Assembly (NCBI RefSeq): GCF_048544455.1
Contig: NC_133538.1
Span: 5,548,658-5,612,657, forward strand
Origin: Silene latifolia
Taxonomy: Eukaryota > Streptophyta > Magnoliopsida > Caryophyllales > Caryophyllaceae
Reading direction: 5' to 3'
DNA: 64,000 nucleotides
Of this stretch, positions 1 through 10,863 are shown piece after piece (positions within the stretch are counted from its first letter, which is position 1; each line of letters begins with the position of its first letter). The position numbers and the translations under genes are program-made. The notes beneath the pieces are model-generated. The model ran no database searches. It worked only from the letters and a program-made list of their open reading frames with translations, and was not told where the DNA came from.

Positions 1-992
1 TGCTAGTCTATCGAATCTAACCCTAATCCAAGGAGATAGGTTTTATCCAAGATTGGACACGGGCCTAGGGTTTCAGCCGTGAGCTGCAAACTGTTAGGGC
101 GTGTGAGGTGGTTGTGTTTAAGTAATCTATCTAATCAAATCTAGCTTATATTTATTTAAGATATTTCCCTATCTTTATAATATATGATTTGATTTGTTTA
201 CTTATCCTAACATCTTAAAGATATAGTTTTACTTGTTAAATAAGATTTACTTTTATCTTATTTACTTAAACTATAATATCTTGGATTAAAATTAGGAAAG
301 AGATAAAAATTTATCTCTTATAGCCTTGCCGCCTATCTCACGACATCCTAGGGTTTCGTGCAAACCCTAGTACCCACTTCTACTATAAATACAATTGATC
401 ATTCTTCATTTATCCAAGCTTTTCGAAATACAACAAACTTTGCGAAACATATTCGAGTTTAATTCTTAATTGTCTTATTGTTTTGTTTTAGAAAATATTT
501 ACGAAAAGTCGTGCTCTTCAAATTGCTTATCTTTCTTAAAGGTTACATCATAAGATAATAGTACTTCATATTGTTTCTTACTCGTTCAATTGTGTGAACA
601 CTTGGAAGAACAATCAAGTGCTTTCTTAGTAACTTAAGATAGTAAAATTGAATATCTAGTGATATTCAAATCGAGTTATAGTTAGAGTTAACTATACGAG
701 TTGGGTTGATAATTTTGTAATCCGGAGTAAGGTACTAAAATTATTAATCGAGAATAGTGGACATAGGCTTCGACGTGTGAAGCTGAACCACTTCAAATAT
801 CGTGTTTCTTTGCATCTTTCGTTTCAGTCATTTCATTACGTTCATAATCAATTAATTAATTAGTTAAAGTTTAATCAATAAACTTTAAGTAATTAATTAC
901 CTTGATTTAAAATAAAAAGTAGGCATAATTTTTAAATACTCAATTCACCCCCCCCCCCCTTCTCGAGTATTTCGGGTGTGATAGAATCTTCA
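1..992 (+). mobile_element. Copia-like LTR, 3' part (5' end outside window)
   Basis: AT-rich sequence laid out like an LTR. A TATA box is followed by a long transcribed-type leader, then a segment near 755-800 (tgga...aggcttcgacgtgtgaagctgaaccactt) resembling the U5 of some plant Ty1/copia LTRs, and a C-run (about 947-958) after caattca, a common tail of such LTRs. No ORF is present. The right border near 992 is set only by a CA dinucleotide before A1 sequence, so it is approximate. The left end and any target duplication lie outside the window, so solo LTR and truncated element cannot be told apart. Confidence 0.5.
384..391 (+). promoter_or_regulatory. TATA box of the first LTR
   Basis: TATAAATA preceded by tctac and followed by a CT/AT-rich leader, as expected for a plant LTR promoter. 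Confidence 0.5.
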
Positions 993-1257
993 ATAACACT
1001 ACTCATAAACTCCAAAACCCTTATCCTCTCCATCACAAAAACAAGATTCCTCAACAACATTCACCAAAATCAAACCAAAACATCCTTTTAACAACAAATC
1101 ATTCACTCCTTCTTCAATAAAAATCAAAACCAAGCACAAAATCTTCAACCTTTGAGTCGATTTTTGAATTCATAAAGGCAAAGCCTTTCATCTTTAAATC
1201 GATTTGGGTACACTAGAAATTGAAAATTTTTCACTCTTTTCTTGGTTTAATTCATCA

Positions 1258-2856
1258 ATGGCAAGGACTAAGGGAGCAACAAAGGCAACAAAGGCAAAGG
1301 CACCAAAGGCAAAGACACTTTCATTAAGGCAAAAGAGTCTTCAAGCAAAGAAAGCATTGGCTATGGTGGTAGCAATCCCAAACTTGGAAGTGCATCAACA
1401 ACAACAACCTCCCATGGGAGCAACAACATCTACTACTCCGGAAATTGATCAACTTGCAAACTATCCGGAGGTAATTTTCATTTCCAAATCCCATAGGGAC
1501 ACTTTTGTCAAGTTTGCTAGAAAATCATTTCAATCCACCAAGTTTATTTGTGAAGATACCTTAAATAAGTTGGGTGTCCTTGAGCAAACTAGAGCCTTCT
1601 TTAAAGCCATGGGGTTGGAGAAATTGTTTGAATCAAAAGAATTGACATACCCTTCCCTTACCTTAGAATATTTGAGTTCTTTGAAAGTCAACAAGGTTGA
1701 GACTATGGAGACCATCGAGTTTCGTCTTGCTAATGTTAGTAGACGCATCTCCTTTGCGGAAATGGGTGAAGCTTTAGGTCTTAGTGATTCACCGAGTTAT
1801 TTTAAGAATGTTGGCAAATATGACCCCGACCCTCTTTGGGAGGCGATTTCCGGAAGGAAATTTGAAGACTTTCATGCGAGTCGTGCTCTTTTAGTCCACC
1901 ATCCGGGCATAAGAGTATGGCACAAGGTCATAGGAAACACCATCATTGCGAGAAAAGATACCAACCATTTCACCAAACTCGATTTTGTTCTTCTTGAGTC
2001 GTCTTTGAACATTGGAAGGGTACACACCAAGCCTTTCAACTCTCTAAGGCTTTTGGTGGATAGATGGCTAAACATTGACTGTGGGAAGAAAGGCACTACC
2101 GTTATTGTGAATGGCGGCCTAGTCACTATCCTAGCTAAATACTTTGATCCTAACTTCAACAAAGATAACAAGTATGAGGTGAAAGAGGGTGGTCATCTCG
2201 TTGATATGCATACTATGATACACAAGTACAAGTGGGTTTCCCATAACCCTCTTGACACCAAGTATGGATGGCTCACTAGTGAGGCTAGATCTTTCACTTT
2301 GCCTTCGAAGATTTGTCGATTAAGCGTCCACCGGACCAATTATCTACTTCCCCTTTCAAAAGAGGCCGAGTACATTATCCGACAACAAAAAGGTGAAATT
2401 GAAATGCCCTCCTCTTTCATTGTCACACCACCCTACCCTTTCGAGTACCAAGAGTTCAAGCCAGAAGGTGTTGAAGCAAGAAATGATTATTTGACTCTTC
2501 TCATGCAAGCAATGCACAAGCAAGCCTTTGAGGATCGGAAAAATGCTTACTTAGCCCACTATTCACCCCTCCTACACTTATCTAGGCAAGGACTACTTGA
2601 CCCATCATGTCCTTTGCCTAGTCGGGCGGATAGAGAAGTCCTCTTTCCGAGTGCATCTAGGGTTGTTCCGGGTGATAATGAGGTTGTCAGTAATGAAGAG
2701 GTTGATGATAACATTGATGAGGAAGCAAGTGAAGAAGGAGAAAAGGATGATGAACAAGGTGAAGAAGAAGGTGAAGAAGCGAGTGAAGAGGGAAGTGGCA
2801 ATGAGACCACTTCTAATGAGGAAGATGATGATAGTGATGATATGATGGAAGATTAG
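1258..2856 (+). CDS. Athila accessory (ORF1/env-position) protein, intact
   Basis: The first ATG in frame gives a 532-residue protein without stops. The N-terminus is basic and rich in Lys/Ala/Thr (MARTKGATKATKAKAPKAK), resembling a nuclear-targeting tail. The middle (about residues 70-400) matches what I know of the Athila ORF-1 family, with the segment RRISFAEMGEALGL and later WLTSEARSFTLPSKICRL. The last 60 residues are almost all Glu/Asp/Gly/Ser. No signal peptide or membrane segment is visible, so an envelope role, often proposed for the ORF in this position, is not supported here. It follows the missing pol and precedes the 3' non-coding region of A1. An intact frame in a truncated element suggests either recent insertion or selection. 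Molecular function is unknown. Confidence 0.8.
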   Translation: MARTKGATKATKAKAPKAKTLSLRQKSLQAKKALAMVVAIPNLEVHQQQQPPMGATTSTTPEIDQLANYPEVIFISKSHRDTFVKFARKSFQSTKFICEDTLNKLGVLEQTRAFFKAMGLEKLFESKELTYPSLTLEYLSSLKVNKVETMETIEFRLANVSRRISFAEMGEALGLSDSPSYFKNVGKYDPDPLWEAISGRKFEDFHASRALLVHHPGIRVWHKVIGNTIIARKDTNHFTKLDFVLLESSLNIGRVHTKPFNSLRLLVDRWLNIDCGKKGTTVIVNGGLVTILAKYFDPNFNKDNKYEVKEGGHLVDMHTMIHKYKWVSHNPLDTKYGWLTSEARSFTLPSKICRLSVHRTNYLLPLSKEAEYIIRQQKGEIEMPSSFIVTPPYPFEYQEFKPEGVEARNDYLTLLMQAMHKQAFEDRKNAYLAHYSPLLHLSRQGLLDPSCPLPSRADREVLFPSASRVVPGDNEVVSNEEVDDNIDEEASEEGEKDDEQGEEEGEEASEEGSGNETTSNEEDDDSDDMMED

Positions 2857-4913
2857 CAAGCTTTAGAGGCTCCTACCCTCTTGATGTTTGTGTATTTCTC
2901 TCTTTGTTTTATTTATTTTTCTTGATCATTGTTGGAGTAGTCCTAGCACCATAGAGGACTAACACCTCGGTACTTTTGAGGTGTTCTCATTTTATTATTC
3001 CCACCTTTCAAAATCTAAAATGACAAATTAGTTTCATGCATTGCATAGTGTGTGCATGAACTACACCCATCCTTAGGACATTAGCAATAATGTCTAACTC
3101 GGTTTGGGGAAGTTAATGCATACACAACGGGAGGTAATCTAAATTATCCTCTATGTCATAAACAAAAACCATACATCATGTAGTGTAGATTACTGTAGTT
3201 TGCATTTAGTATAGAAATCATGCATCATGTTTGCATAATTTCCCATCATTTTGGCCATTGAGGACAATGCCCATATTAGTGTGGGGATGGGGAATTCTAA
3301 CTTAATTTATTCAAAAATCCAAAAAAAATTGAAAAATTTCGAAAAACCATAAAAATGTGAAAATTGAAAAACCCAAAAACATGTTTATTTCTTTGGTAGT
3401 GTAGTTATGTATATATATTGCATATATTGTACATATTGTTTGTTCTATCCTTGTTCACATTGAATGACTACGCCACATCCGAGACATGAGGATCATGAAG
3501 ACCGCATGGTATGATCTTTCCAATCTACTTTTTCCTCTTTATGTTAATGACTATGTGGCTTTATTTTGATTGATGCGGTATAACAATGTGAACTTAGGAC
3601 TTGCATTTAGTTTATATGTCATATTAGTTGATAGAATCACTTGCATTAGGATGTATATAATAGTTGCATCATGGCATATAGTTGCATGTAGATAAAAAGT
3701 TTTGAAAAGTGCCTAATTGAGAACTTTGACAAGAGCAACTAAGCCATTACAAATACTTTTTCAACTTAAGACTTTGCCTACTAGAATGGTTGTAAAACAC
3801 CCTAGGTTGTGTCATACTAGTGTCTTTTGACCCATGACCCAAAGCCTAGTCAAGGGTTTGCATGTGAGTCACCTATCCAACCCCGTGATGCGATGTGGAC
3901 TTGGTTAACTTGTCTAGGTGACCTTGATTGACCTTGTGGTAAGGCAACCCAAAAATACTTTCTATCAATAAGTTTGAAGTGCTCATTTCAAAGAATTTTG
4001 TCGTGTGGAAGTAATTTAATGCCAAGGAAACCTCAAATGTTATGAAATGTTGAAATGTTGAGAAATTTAGTTGTTTTGATGGAGGCGTACCACTTCGATG
4101 TGCTTTAGAGAGGGATCCATTGAATTGGGCCCCCACACAGTTGTCAATTCGACCGCCCAGAGACAGAGTGACTATCACCCCGAAAAGCTGTTGTCTGGAA
4201 GTTAACCGGTTGCCTAATAAGCGATTGGCGAAAGCAAAGGACACTAGCCCGGAAGGGACAAACCCCATCTTAAAATTTTGAAATATGAAAGTTAAATGAG
4301 GTCAATTTTTGAATACTAGTCATATCCACCCTTGTTTATAACGATTTGAGCATTTCATTCCCAAAAAGCCTCTTTGTCAAGCAACTTTGTCGAGCTTGGG
4401 ACGATCCATGACCTTTACTTTTGTAGAGAATTCGAGAATTGTCATGTCATATGCTACTAGCATCATAGGGATCATCATTCCACCACCATCCGATCGCTCT
4501 TGACGAAAGAATTTGGAAATTGAGGACGAAAGTAGTCTAGTTTAACACCATTTGGAGGTCATTTAGTGCCATCCTCTTAGCCTTAGTAATTTGTTGAACT
4601 AGTATTTGTGAAGGATTATATGCTCTTAAATTTGTTCTCTTTTAGTTGCCTCCGCCACTTGATGAGGAAGTGGCTATTCCTTTTGTAGATGCATCCATTT
4701 TTTGATTTTGTGTGCTTAATGTTTGGATGTGTCGCCATTTTGGCAAGACCCACCTTGCCTTGCAAGAAGGCATCCTACCTCATGGTTGTCTTGTTGTGAG
4801 TTGAAGGGGCGGAGTGAGACCCGCTAATTGTCTCATATCGGCTATGTTATTAGGTTAGTTTAAATAATGGTCCTAGTCTTTGTCACCTCTTTACTCGGGA
4901 CGAGCAAAGGTTC
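2857..4913 (+). other. A1 3' non-coding region
   Basis: About 2 kb between the accessory ORF and the polypurine tract. It is AT-rich with an A-rich stretch near 3300-3380 (aaaaccataaaaatgtgaaaattg), also seen in A2 and A3, and a GTGTGGGGATGGGGA purine motif near 3280. Short ORFs on both strands look like chance. Confidence 0.55.
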
Positions 4914-4927
4914 GGTTTGGGGATATT
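4914..4927 (+). promoter_or_regulatory. Polypurine tract of A1
   Basis: GGTTTGGGGATATT lies immediately before the LTR start TGATGCG. The preceding text gacgagcaaaggttcggtttggg matches the same site in A3 (43701-43732) and, inverted, in A2 (11309-11340). Confidence 0.7.
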
Positions 4928-5272
4928 TGATGCGACCATAATTAGCACATATTTAGCCCCCGAATTAGCCTTGTTCCCATGCTTTTTAGTGCATATTTGG
5001 GTCATTTATTGTCTTTAGTTCTTTGTTTTGCATATTCTTTAAAATTTTGATCCCTTGGTAGGAAAGGAGTGCAAATCTTGCATTTTCATGGCAAAACGAG
5101 ACTAAATTGATTGAATTCAATGACCAAGCATCAAGGAGAGATAAGATTAGAAGGCCTTTGTACATATTATAGTAGATGAGCAATGTTGAGAAAGGATCCT
5201 TGCATCCCCGAGGAAATCCCCAAGGATTTTATGAAGAAAAGGGAAGAAAAGAAGAAGAAACAATGCTGAACA

Positions 5273-5440
5273 ACAATCCGTGCGGATTGCCTTGAATCCG
5301 TCCGTCCCCAGCACGAGAATCCGTGCATCTTCCTCCAAAGACGCCTGGGTTAGCAGCCACCTGAATCCGCCCAGATTCCACTAAAGACGCCCGTCTTCCC
5401 CTGCCTGAATCCGCCCGTCCCGACTCCAATACGCACGGAT
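5273..5440. repeat. Palindromic array in the A1 LTR
   Basis: Eight motifs begin near 5275, 5295, 5318, 5338, 5364, 5385, 5408 and 5428, about 20-26 bp apart. Cores are AATCCGTGCGGATT (perfect palindrome), AAGACGCCCGTCTT (perfect palindrome), and degenerate AATCCGCCC and AATACGCACGGATT forms. The array lies about 150-310 bp upstream of the TATA box, like the ACTCGATCGAGT arrays of A2 and A3. Confidence 0.7.
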
Positions 5441-5586
5441 TCCAGTACAGCAAAATTTCGTCTTCTACAAGCTACAAAGAAAGAAGCCCTTCCTTCGAAA
5501 AATACCGGCTTCTCCCTGCTCAATCTAAAAAGTGTAATTACTAGTTTAGCCCTTAGTTAACCCTAATGCATCCACCTAATTTCCAC

Positions 5587-5594
5587 TATAAATA
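5587..5594 (+). promoter_or_regulatory. TATA box of the A1 LTR
   Basis: TATAAATA in the context ccactataaatacccc, about 660 bp into the LTR. Confidence 0.6.
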
Positions 5595-5698
5595 CCCCAT
5601 TAGTCTAATTAGAAGAGGAGGTTCTTCTTATCAATTATTAGAGTAGTTAATATCAATCAAATCTCTCTTTAGTATTGTTGTTTTAGCAGGATTTTCCC

Positions 5699-6367
5699 TG
5701 AATGGGTCCGGCTTAATTTGAAGAAGTAATTTGGGTATCTAGTTCTATAAGTTTGGAATATTGTAAATGAATAAGAGAGAAAGACTAGAAAAAAGAATAA
5801 TACTGTTCAGATAACCTGAATACGAATTTGTTTTAGTAATTGGATGCTCATAAAAATGATAAAAGACAAGTAGTGAAGTAGTTCGATATTAATGAATGAT
5901 GGATCCCTTTACAAATGCTAGTATTACAATATTTATAGTCATAAAAATGAACGTTGTATTAGTCTTCAACGCCCTTCCCTTTTGTCGAAATTGTTTGGAT
6001 TAATAGGGCATATTCCCTATTAATCCGGTTGACTCGTTCCTATTTGGTTGATCTTTAGCTTTCTTTCCCTTTGCACGTCCAGATTCATGGGCAATATGGT
6101 TTCATAATTAGACTCAGTCTTCCTTGAGGATAGGACACGAATGTATATCTTTATATAACCGTTTTTCTTATTCTTGACTCAATCTAGCCCGCTTTAATAC
6201 TCTGCCAGGCTATTCTCAGACTTACCATCGGCTTCTCTTCCAGGATTAGGCAGCCCTGAGTGCTATAATATTCTTCAACACTAAATTTGTCCGGTCTTCG
6301 TCTCCTCCAATCAGCCTTGTAAGGTCAGGCCAAGTTATGGTCAGGCCAGGCTAATCTGGGCCTAACA
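5699..6367 (-). repeat. R1 3' LTR (left border uncertain)
   Basis: On the minus strand it begins TGTTAGGCCC after a polypurine tract and has a TATA box (5930-5937). It is rich in the words ggcctga/tcaggcc, as is the R3 LTR. The U5 end near 5699 is a guess based on a terminal TG. Confidence 0.6.
5930..5937 (-). promoter_or_regulatory. TATA box of the R1 LTR
   Basis: TATAAATA on the minus strand, about 430 bp downstream of the LTR start at 6367. Confidence 0.5.
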
Positions 6368-6380
6368 ATTGCCCCTTGAC
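6368..6380 (-). promoter_or_regulatory. Polypurine tract of R1
   Basis: Minus-strand AAGGGGCAAT lies directly before the LTR start TGTTAGGCCC. The equivalent in R3 is agaggcaatta at about 58251-58261. Confidence 0.6.
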
Positions 6381-6563
6381 ATTTTACCCGTGCTGGATCA
6401 GGCCAGGGGTGAGATGTCAACTTTACCGGGTTAAATAACAAAGAGAATCATATTTAATCAATGACTCTTAGACTCCTAGTTACCGTTGAACACTGTAACG
6501 GCTAGGTGATGTCATGCTGAGAGTTTTGCAATTTCTAGGGTTTTCATACCGTTATACACCTTC

Positions 6564-6571
6564 TATAAATA
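6564..6571 (+). promoter_or_regulatory. TATA box of the R1 antisense gene
   Basis: TATAAATA on the plus strand, 158 bp upstream of the ATG at 6729 and followed by a CT-rich leader. R3 has the same element at the same relative place (58029-58036, minus strand), so it is probably a real promoter of the antisense gene rather than of the LTR. Confidence 0.6.
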
Positions 6572-6728
6572 CGGTATTTGTGACGAATTTGTTTTCCACC
6601 AATTTTCTTCCACTTTCTTTGCTAAATTTCTCTCTAGAATTCTTCTCTATTTCTCCTGAGTTCTACTCTGCTAACCTATAATTTCTCAATAATTAAGCTT
6701 TATCACAATAAATTAAATAGTAAAGAAT

Positions 6729-8871
6729 ATGGGAGCCAAGAAACGTCCTGTAGCCCAGAAAACTACTGCACTTCAGGAGGCTGCTGCTGAGCCTGAACCC
6801 ACAGATGTCCAGGAGGGAGAGGTGATGGAAATTGATCCTCCTACTCGTGCTGTGGCTTTTAAGTACCAGGATTCTGTTTTCACTACTCTTCAATCTCTGG
6901 ATCCTTACTTTCCTGAAGAGAACTTGTTGAAAGCAAATTATGACAAGATATTAAGGGAGAAGAAAATAATTCCTGAATCGACTGAGGTATGGATTCCTGA
7001 ATCTTGTCCAGTCAGAGCTAACTGGGTGTCACCTGGTTGGTTCTGTATTTTTGAATGGGCGTTCAAAGCAGGCTGTAAATTACCTTTTACCCCTTTAATG
7101 ATCGATACTATTCGTGCAATGGAAGTATCACCTTTTCAGATTATGCCAATCGTTTGGAAACTTATCCATTCTGTTGAAAATTTATGTGCTAAGCACAATC
7201 TCACAATTACCCTTAACGATATCAAGGCAATTTATCATATGAAAAATCCAGTTAATGGTCGTTTTAATTTGAGAATCAAGTCGAAAATGTCTCCATTAAT
7301 TACTAACCTGGACTCTGGAGACAATAAAAGTTGGGCAAAGACTTTCCTGTTTATCCGGACTGAGACTCTGGGATCAGGCTTTGATTATCTGAGATATCCT
7401 CCCTTGGAGAGTGGTAGGTTTCCTGTACTCTTTTTTTGCAATATATATTACATGAAATTAATAGGTTTTGATTTTCACCTGTGTATTTTCGACGGTTTTT
7501 GCAGCCCCTGATTGGAACTTTGATCCTCTTGACGAGGAAGTCAAGTTTCCCGGGATAGAGGCTTTCCTTGCTATTCCTGAGGAAGAGAGGACCTGGCCAG
7601 CTAGTTTGGGCAGGGAATTATTGCCCCGGTATATGAAGACCAAGCTGACTGGGGTCAAGGTGCCCAAAGGCAAGCCTAGCTCTACTGCTCTTTCCTGTAT
7701 GTCTTCTATATGTTTTTATGTTAATTGTTATCTTCTTGTCCCTTCTCATCCGATACTTACGTGTATTGTTTATGTATTCAGTATTTAGGTCTTCTGCTAG
7801 GTTGGCCAGCTTTTCTGCAAAAGATTTGAAGGCTGGGGTGGCTAGGATTGCTGAACAGTCCAAGAGCCAGGAGGCTAGTGGGAGTGACAAAACGCTTGAT
7901 ATTCTGGTTTCTGATGTCCAGCCTTCCCAAGATCCACCCAGGCTAGTGTCACCGGAGGTCGTCCAGGCTCCAAAAAGGAAGAGGGAAGATGTTATCCTTG
8001 AAGAGGAGGAGGGAGAGAAAGAACCTATCCCTGCTCAGCCAATCAGGAGTATAAGGCAAGTGCCTGCTAGGATTGATGACATGGACGATGCCCGGGAACG
8101 GATAAATGAATTTTCTGCAAAAATGGGCGGCCAGCTCTTGTCTGCTAATACTCTTGAGTCGTCTACCAGAGTGGTTTCTATTCTGACTTCTCTTGTGACA
8201 AAGGCTGCTGAACTTGCTTCTCAGGCTAAGGAGGTTAGTTGTAAAGGGATATTTTTGATTGTTCATGTGCTTTTTGTTTTGCTTTGTACTTGGCTGATTG
8301 ATTTTATTATTATTTTTTTTTTTTGTAGGGATTGGATGTCGGGTTGGCTACTGCTTGTCAGCTCAGGGATGCCCAGGCCAGGGTTTCTAGTTTGGAGGAA
8401 AAACTGGATAACCTTAATCGTGACCTGCACACATCCAGGAGTAATGAAGTAGTACTTCAATCCCAGCTGGGGACAGCTAGAGAGGCAACTAGGGCTCCTA
8501 TAGTTTGTGAGGTGGCCGCAAAAAATGCTGAGAAGGTTGCCAGGCAAGAGTTGGAGGCTGAGAAGCAAGCAATGCAGGATCAGTTGAGAAAAAATGAGGA
8601 GCTTGCTGCTGAAAAGGAATTAGTGGAGGCGCGGCTGGTTGATGCTGCTCAGTACTTCTTTGGGAAAGGCCGGGTTGATGCTATGAGGGATCCGGAATCT
8701 GACCGGGCTAATTGGGATCCGGACCGGGATAAAACAACATTGGACGCTCAGTATCCTGATTTGGCCAATATGGGTCAAGAAGAAGTGGATTCTCCTCCTT
8801 CCAAGGCAAAATCTGATGACCAGGAAATGGTGGATGGTTGTGAGTCGGTTACTGGCTCAAAAATAACTTAG
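6729..8871 (+). CDS. Antisense accessory gene of R1, four exons, intact
   Basis: Four exons can be read: 6729-7413, 7505-7696, 7782-8233 and 8329-8871. Introns are GTAGGT...TTGCAG, GTATGT...TTCAG and GTTAGT...TTGTAG. Phases fit, giving 623 residues without a stop. The N-terminus is short and polar. Residues about 75-230 (VWIPESC, FCIFEWAFKAGCKLPFTP, IVWKLIHSVENLC, SWAKTFLFIR) resemble the plant 'putative gypsy type transposon' domain (Transposase_28). Exon 3 is charged and has an acidic patch with a basic KRKRE motif. Exon 4 is probably coiled coil, then YFFGKGRVDAMRDP and EEVDSPPSKAKS, both conserved in R3. It is transcribed towards pol from its own TATA box. Extra ORFs, some antisense, are known between pol and 3' LTR in Tat elements. 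Function is unknown. Splice sites are predicted by eye, with frame continuity and the R3 parallel as support. Confidence 0.82.
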
Positions 8872-9576
8872 ATTTGTGTTTTTCTTTTAGGTTTTGGTCT
8901 ATCCAGGGGGAATGTCCCTGGAATGAATATTTAGGAATTTTCTGGCCCATCGAGGGGGGATGTCCCTGGAATGGATGATTATTAGGTGTGTGGTAGGTCC
9001 AATTATTTTGGATGAATAAATATTTGGTCTTTGTTTGTTTCTTTTTGTGTTTTGACAAGGTACTTTTGTAATGTTGGATGTGTCTTGGATCGACCGCTTA
9101 TCGACCGATCGGGCGATTTTTGTCTTTGATCTCGCCAGCTTTTTTTTGTTTGTTTGTTATGGGTGGGGTTGTTGCCTGTCTGGAGGGCTTACGTCCCCTG
9201 CCTGTCTGGAGGGCTTATGACCCATTTATGTTATACAAGTCAGGAAGGAGTTTTCCAGATTTGTATGTTAAGTGGAGCTCAATATTTAAAGGCCTGTTTT
9301 ACAACTGAATTTTGGATATCAGTTGGATATTTGGTGGGGGTGGCCCCCAATCTTTGAGATTTGTTTTAAATAAAATGCAGTATGTAAAACAAGTATTGAA
9401 GATTCTACTTGGTAAAAGTAAATATGAGAACATAGATAAGTACTTTGGCACATAATTTGAAGAAATCATATACGGCATTTATTCATGTAATGGCAAGTAT
9501 CATACATGTAGTTTCATATCAAGCCAGGCAAGAAATCTCAAGGTGAAAAATTATACCTGGATTGAGAGATATATTT
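8872..9576. other. Convergent 3' untranslated zone of R1
   Basis: About 700 bp between the antisense gene stop and the pol stop. It holds two CCAGGGGG-ATGTCCCTGG hairpin-type motifs (about 8902-8922 and 8952-8970) and two copies of GCCTGTCTGGAGGGCTTA (9174-9191, 9200-9217). R3 has matching motifs in the same order (55570-55675 and 55331-55470), so the zone is conserved structure rather than random filler. Confidence 0.6.
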
Positions 9577-10863
9577 TATATGTGAAATAGTTTTAAATGT
9601 GCAATATTCCAAGCTCTTGGGATCATTTCGCCGTCCAGGGTTTGTAATCTATAAGCTCCCTGGCCGACTATTGAGTCAATCAGGTAAGGACCTTCCCAGG
9701 TTGGGGCCAATTTGCCAGCATTCTTTTCTTTTGTGTTTTGGAAGACTTTCCTGAGGACAAGGTCTCCTACCCTGAATACCCTGGCTTTGACAGTTTTTTT
9801 GTAGCTTTTCGCAACTCTTTGCTGATATGCTGCTAATCTGATACTGGCTGCATTTCTTAGCTCTTCTGTTAAGTCGAGGCTGTCCTCCATTAGAGGTATA
9901 TTGCTTGTTATTGTGTTCAGGCTGCATCTGGCTGATGGAATGTCTACCTCAAGTCGGGATTACTGCTTCACATCCATAGACCAAGGAGTAGAGGGTTTGG
10001 CCTGTGGATGTTTTAGGCGTGGTTCTGTCAGCCCAGAGGACAAGGGGGAGTTCTTCAGCCCATCTGCCTTTTCTTCTTTCCAGCTTCTTCTTTATGCAGC
10101 TGATTACCACCTTATTACTGGATTCTGCCTGACCGTTAGCTTTTGGATATCCTGGTGTGGATGTTACCAGATTGATGTTCCATTGAGCACAGAAGGCGGC
10201 TGTTCTTTTTCCCACAAATTGCGTGCCATTGTCGCATACTATTTCGGAGGGGATGCCATATCTACATATGATGTTGTGTTTGATGAATGCTATGACATCC
10301 TTTTCCTTGACTTGCCTGTATGAATCAGCTTCTATCCACTTGGAAAAGTAGTCAGTCATTGCTAACATTAAAACTTTTTGTCCAGGTGCTTGAGGTAGTT
10401 TCCCTACTATGTCCATGCCCCATTTCATAAATGGCGAGGGTGCGGATATGGAATGTAGTTCCTCAGATGGCTGATGGATATATGGTCCGTGAATCTGACA
10501 AGCTTTACATTTAGAGCTGAATTCCAGGCAATCGGCCCTCAAGGTGGGCCAATAATAACCTGTTCTGAGTACTTTGCTTGCCAGGCTTCTTCCACCTTTA
10601 TGATTTCCACAGTATCCTTCATGGATTTCTGATAATATCTGCTCAGCTTCTTGTGGTTCCAGGCATCTGAGGTACGGCCCAGCCTGCGATTTCTTAAAAA
10701 GCACGTTGTCAATAATAGTATACGAAGCAGCTTTTATTTTTAGTGCTCTGGCGTCTTGCTTATTTAGGGGAAGGATTCCTTGTTGTAGCCAGTCATAGTA
10801 GGGTTTTGTCCAAGAATTGGCAATATAAATTGGGAAACTTTCATCTTGTTTATTTATTGCAGG
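9577..10863 (-). pseudogene. R1 integrase remnant
   Basis: Read from 10863 down: a linker (SWTKPYYDWLQQGILP), then an HHCC zinc-binding region (GYCGNHKGGRSLASKV...CKACQ). The DDE core follows with D in GMDIVGKLP, D in VCDNGTQF and E in GQAESSNK. After a frameshift near 9948 comes the C-terminal domain ending WNIAHLKLFHI. Integrase inserts element DNA into the genome. Everything upstream (RT, RNase H) is missing because the element is cut at 10864. The catalytic triad is visible, but the frameshift and truncation make it inactive. Confidence 0.85.

Larger units (their letters stand above)
993..5698 (+). mobile_element. A1: Athila-like Ty3/gypsy element, 3' half
   Basis: From left to right there is an Athila-type accessory ORF, about 2 kb of non-coding sequence, a polypurine tract and the start of an LTR (TGATGCGACC). 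Gag and pol are missing on the left, where copia-like LTR sequence abuts, and the LTR is cut short on the right by Retand-like sequence. The order ORF - long 3' non-coding region - polypurine tract - LTR is characteristic of Athila elements. Both borders are approximate. Confidence 0.75.
4928..5698 (+). repeat. A1 3' LTR, truncated
   Basis: It starts TGATGCGACCATAATTAGC directly after the polypurine tract and runs through a palindromic array (about 5273-5440) to a TATA box at 5587. It stops about 110 bp past the TATA box, so U5 is missing. The border with R1 is placed at 5698/5699 from a possible LTR terminus TGAATGGG, and could be off by some tens of bases. Confidence 0.6.

Noticed and set aside
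2559-2859. Minus-strand and shifted ORFs under the acidic tail of the A1 accessory ORF
   Set aside because: Low-complexity shadows of GAA/GAT-rich codons.
6729-8871. A captured host gene in R1
   Set aside because: The same gene, exon order and TATA box occur in R3, and a branch in R2, so it is part of the element family rather than a single capture.
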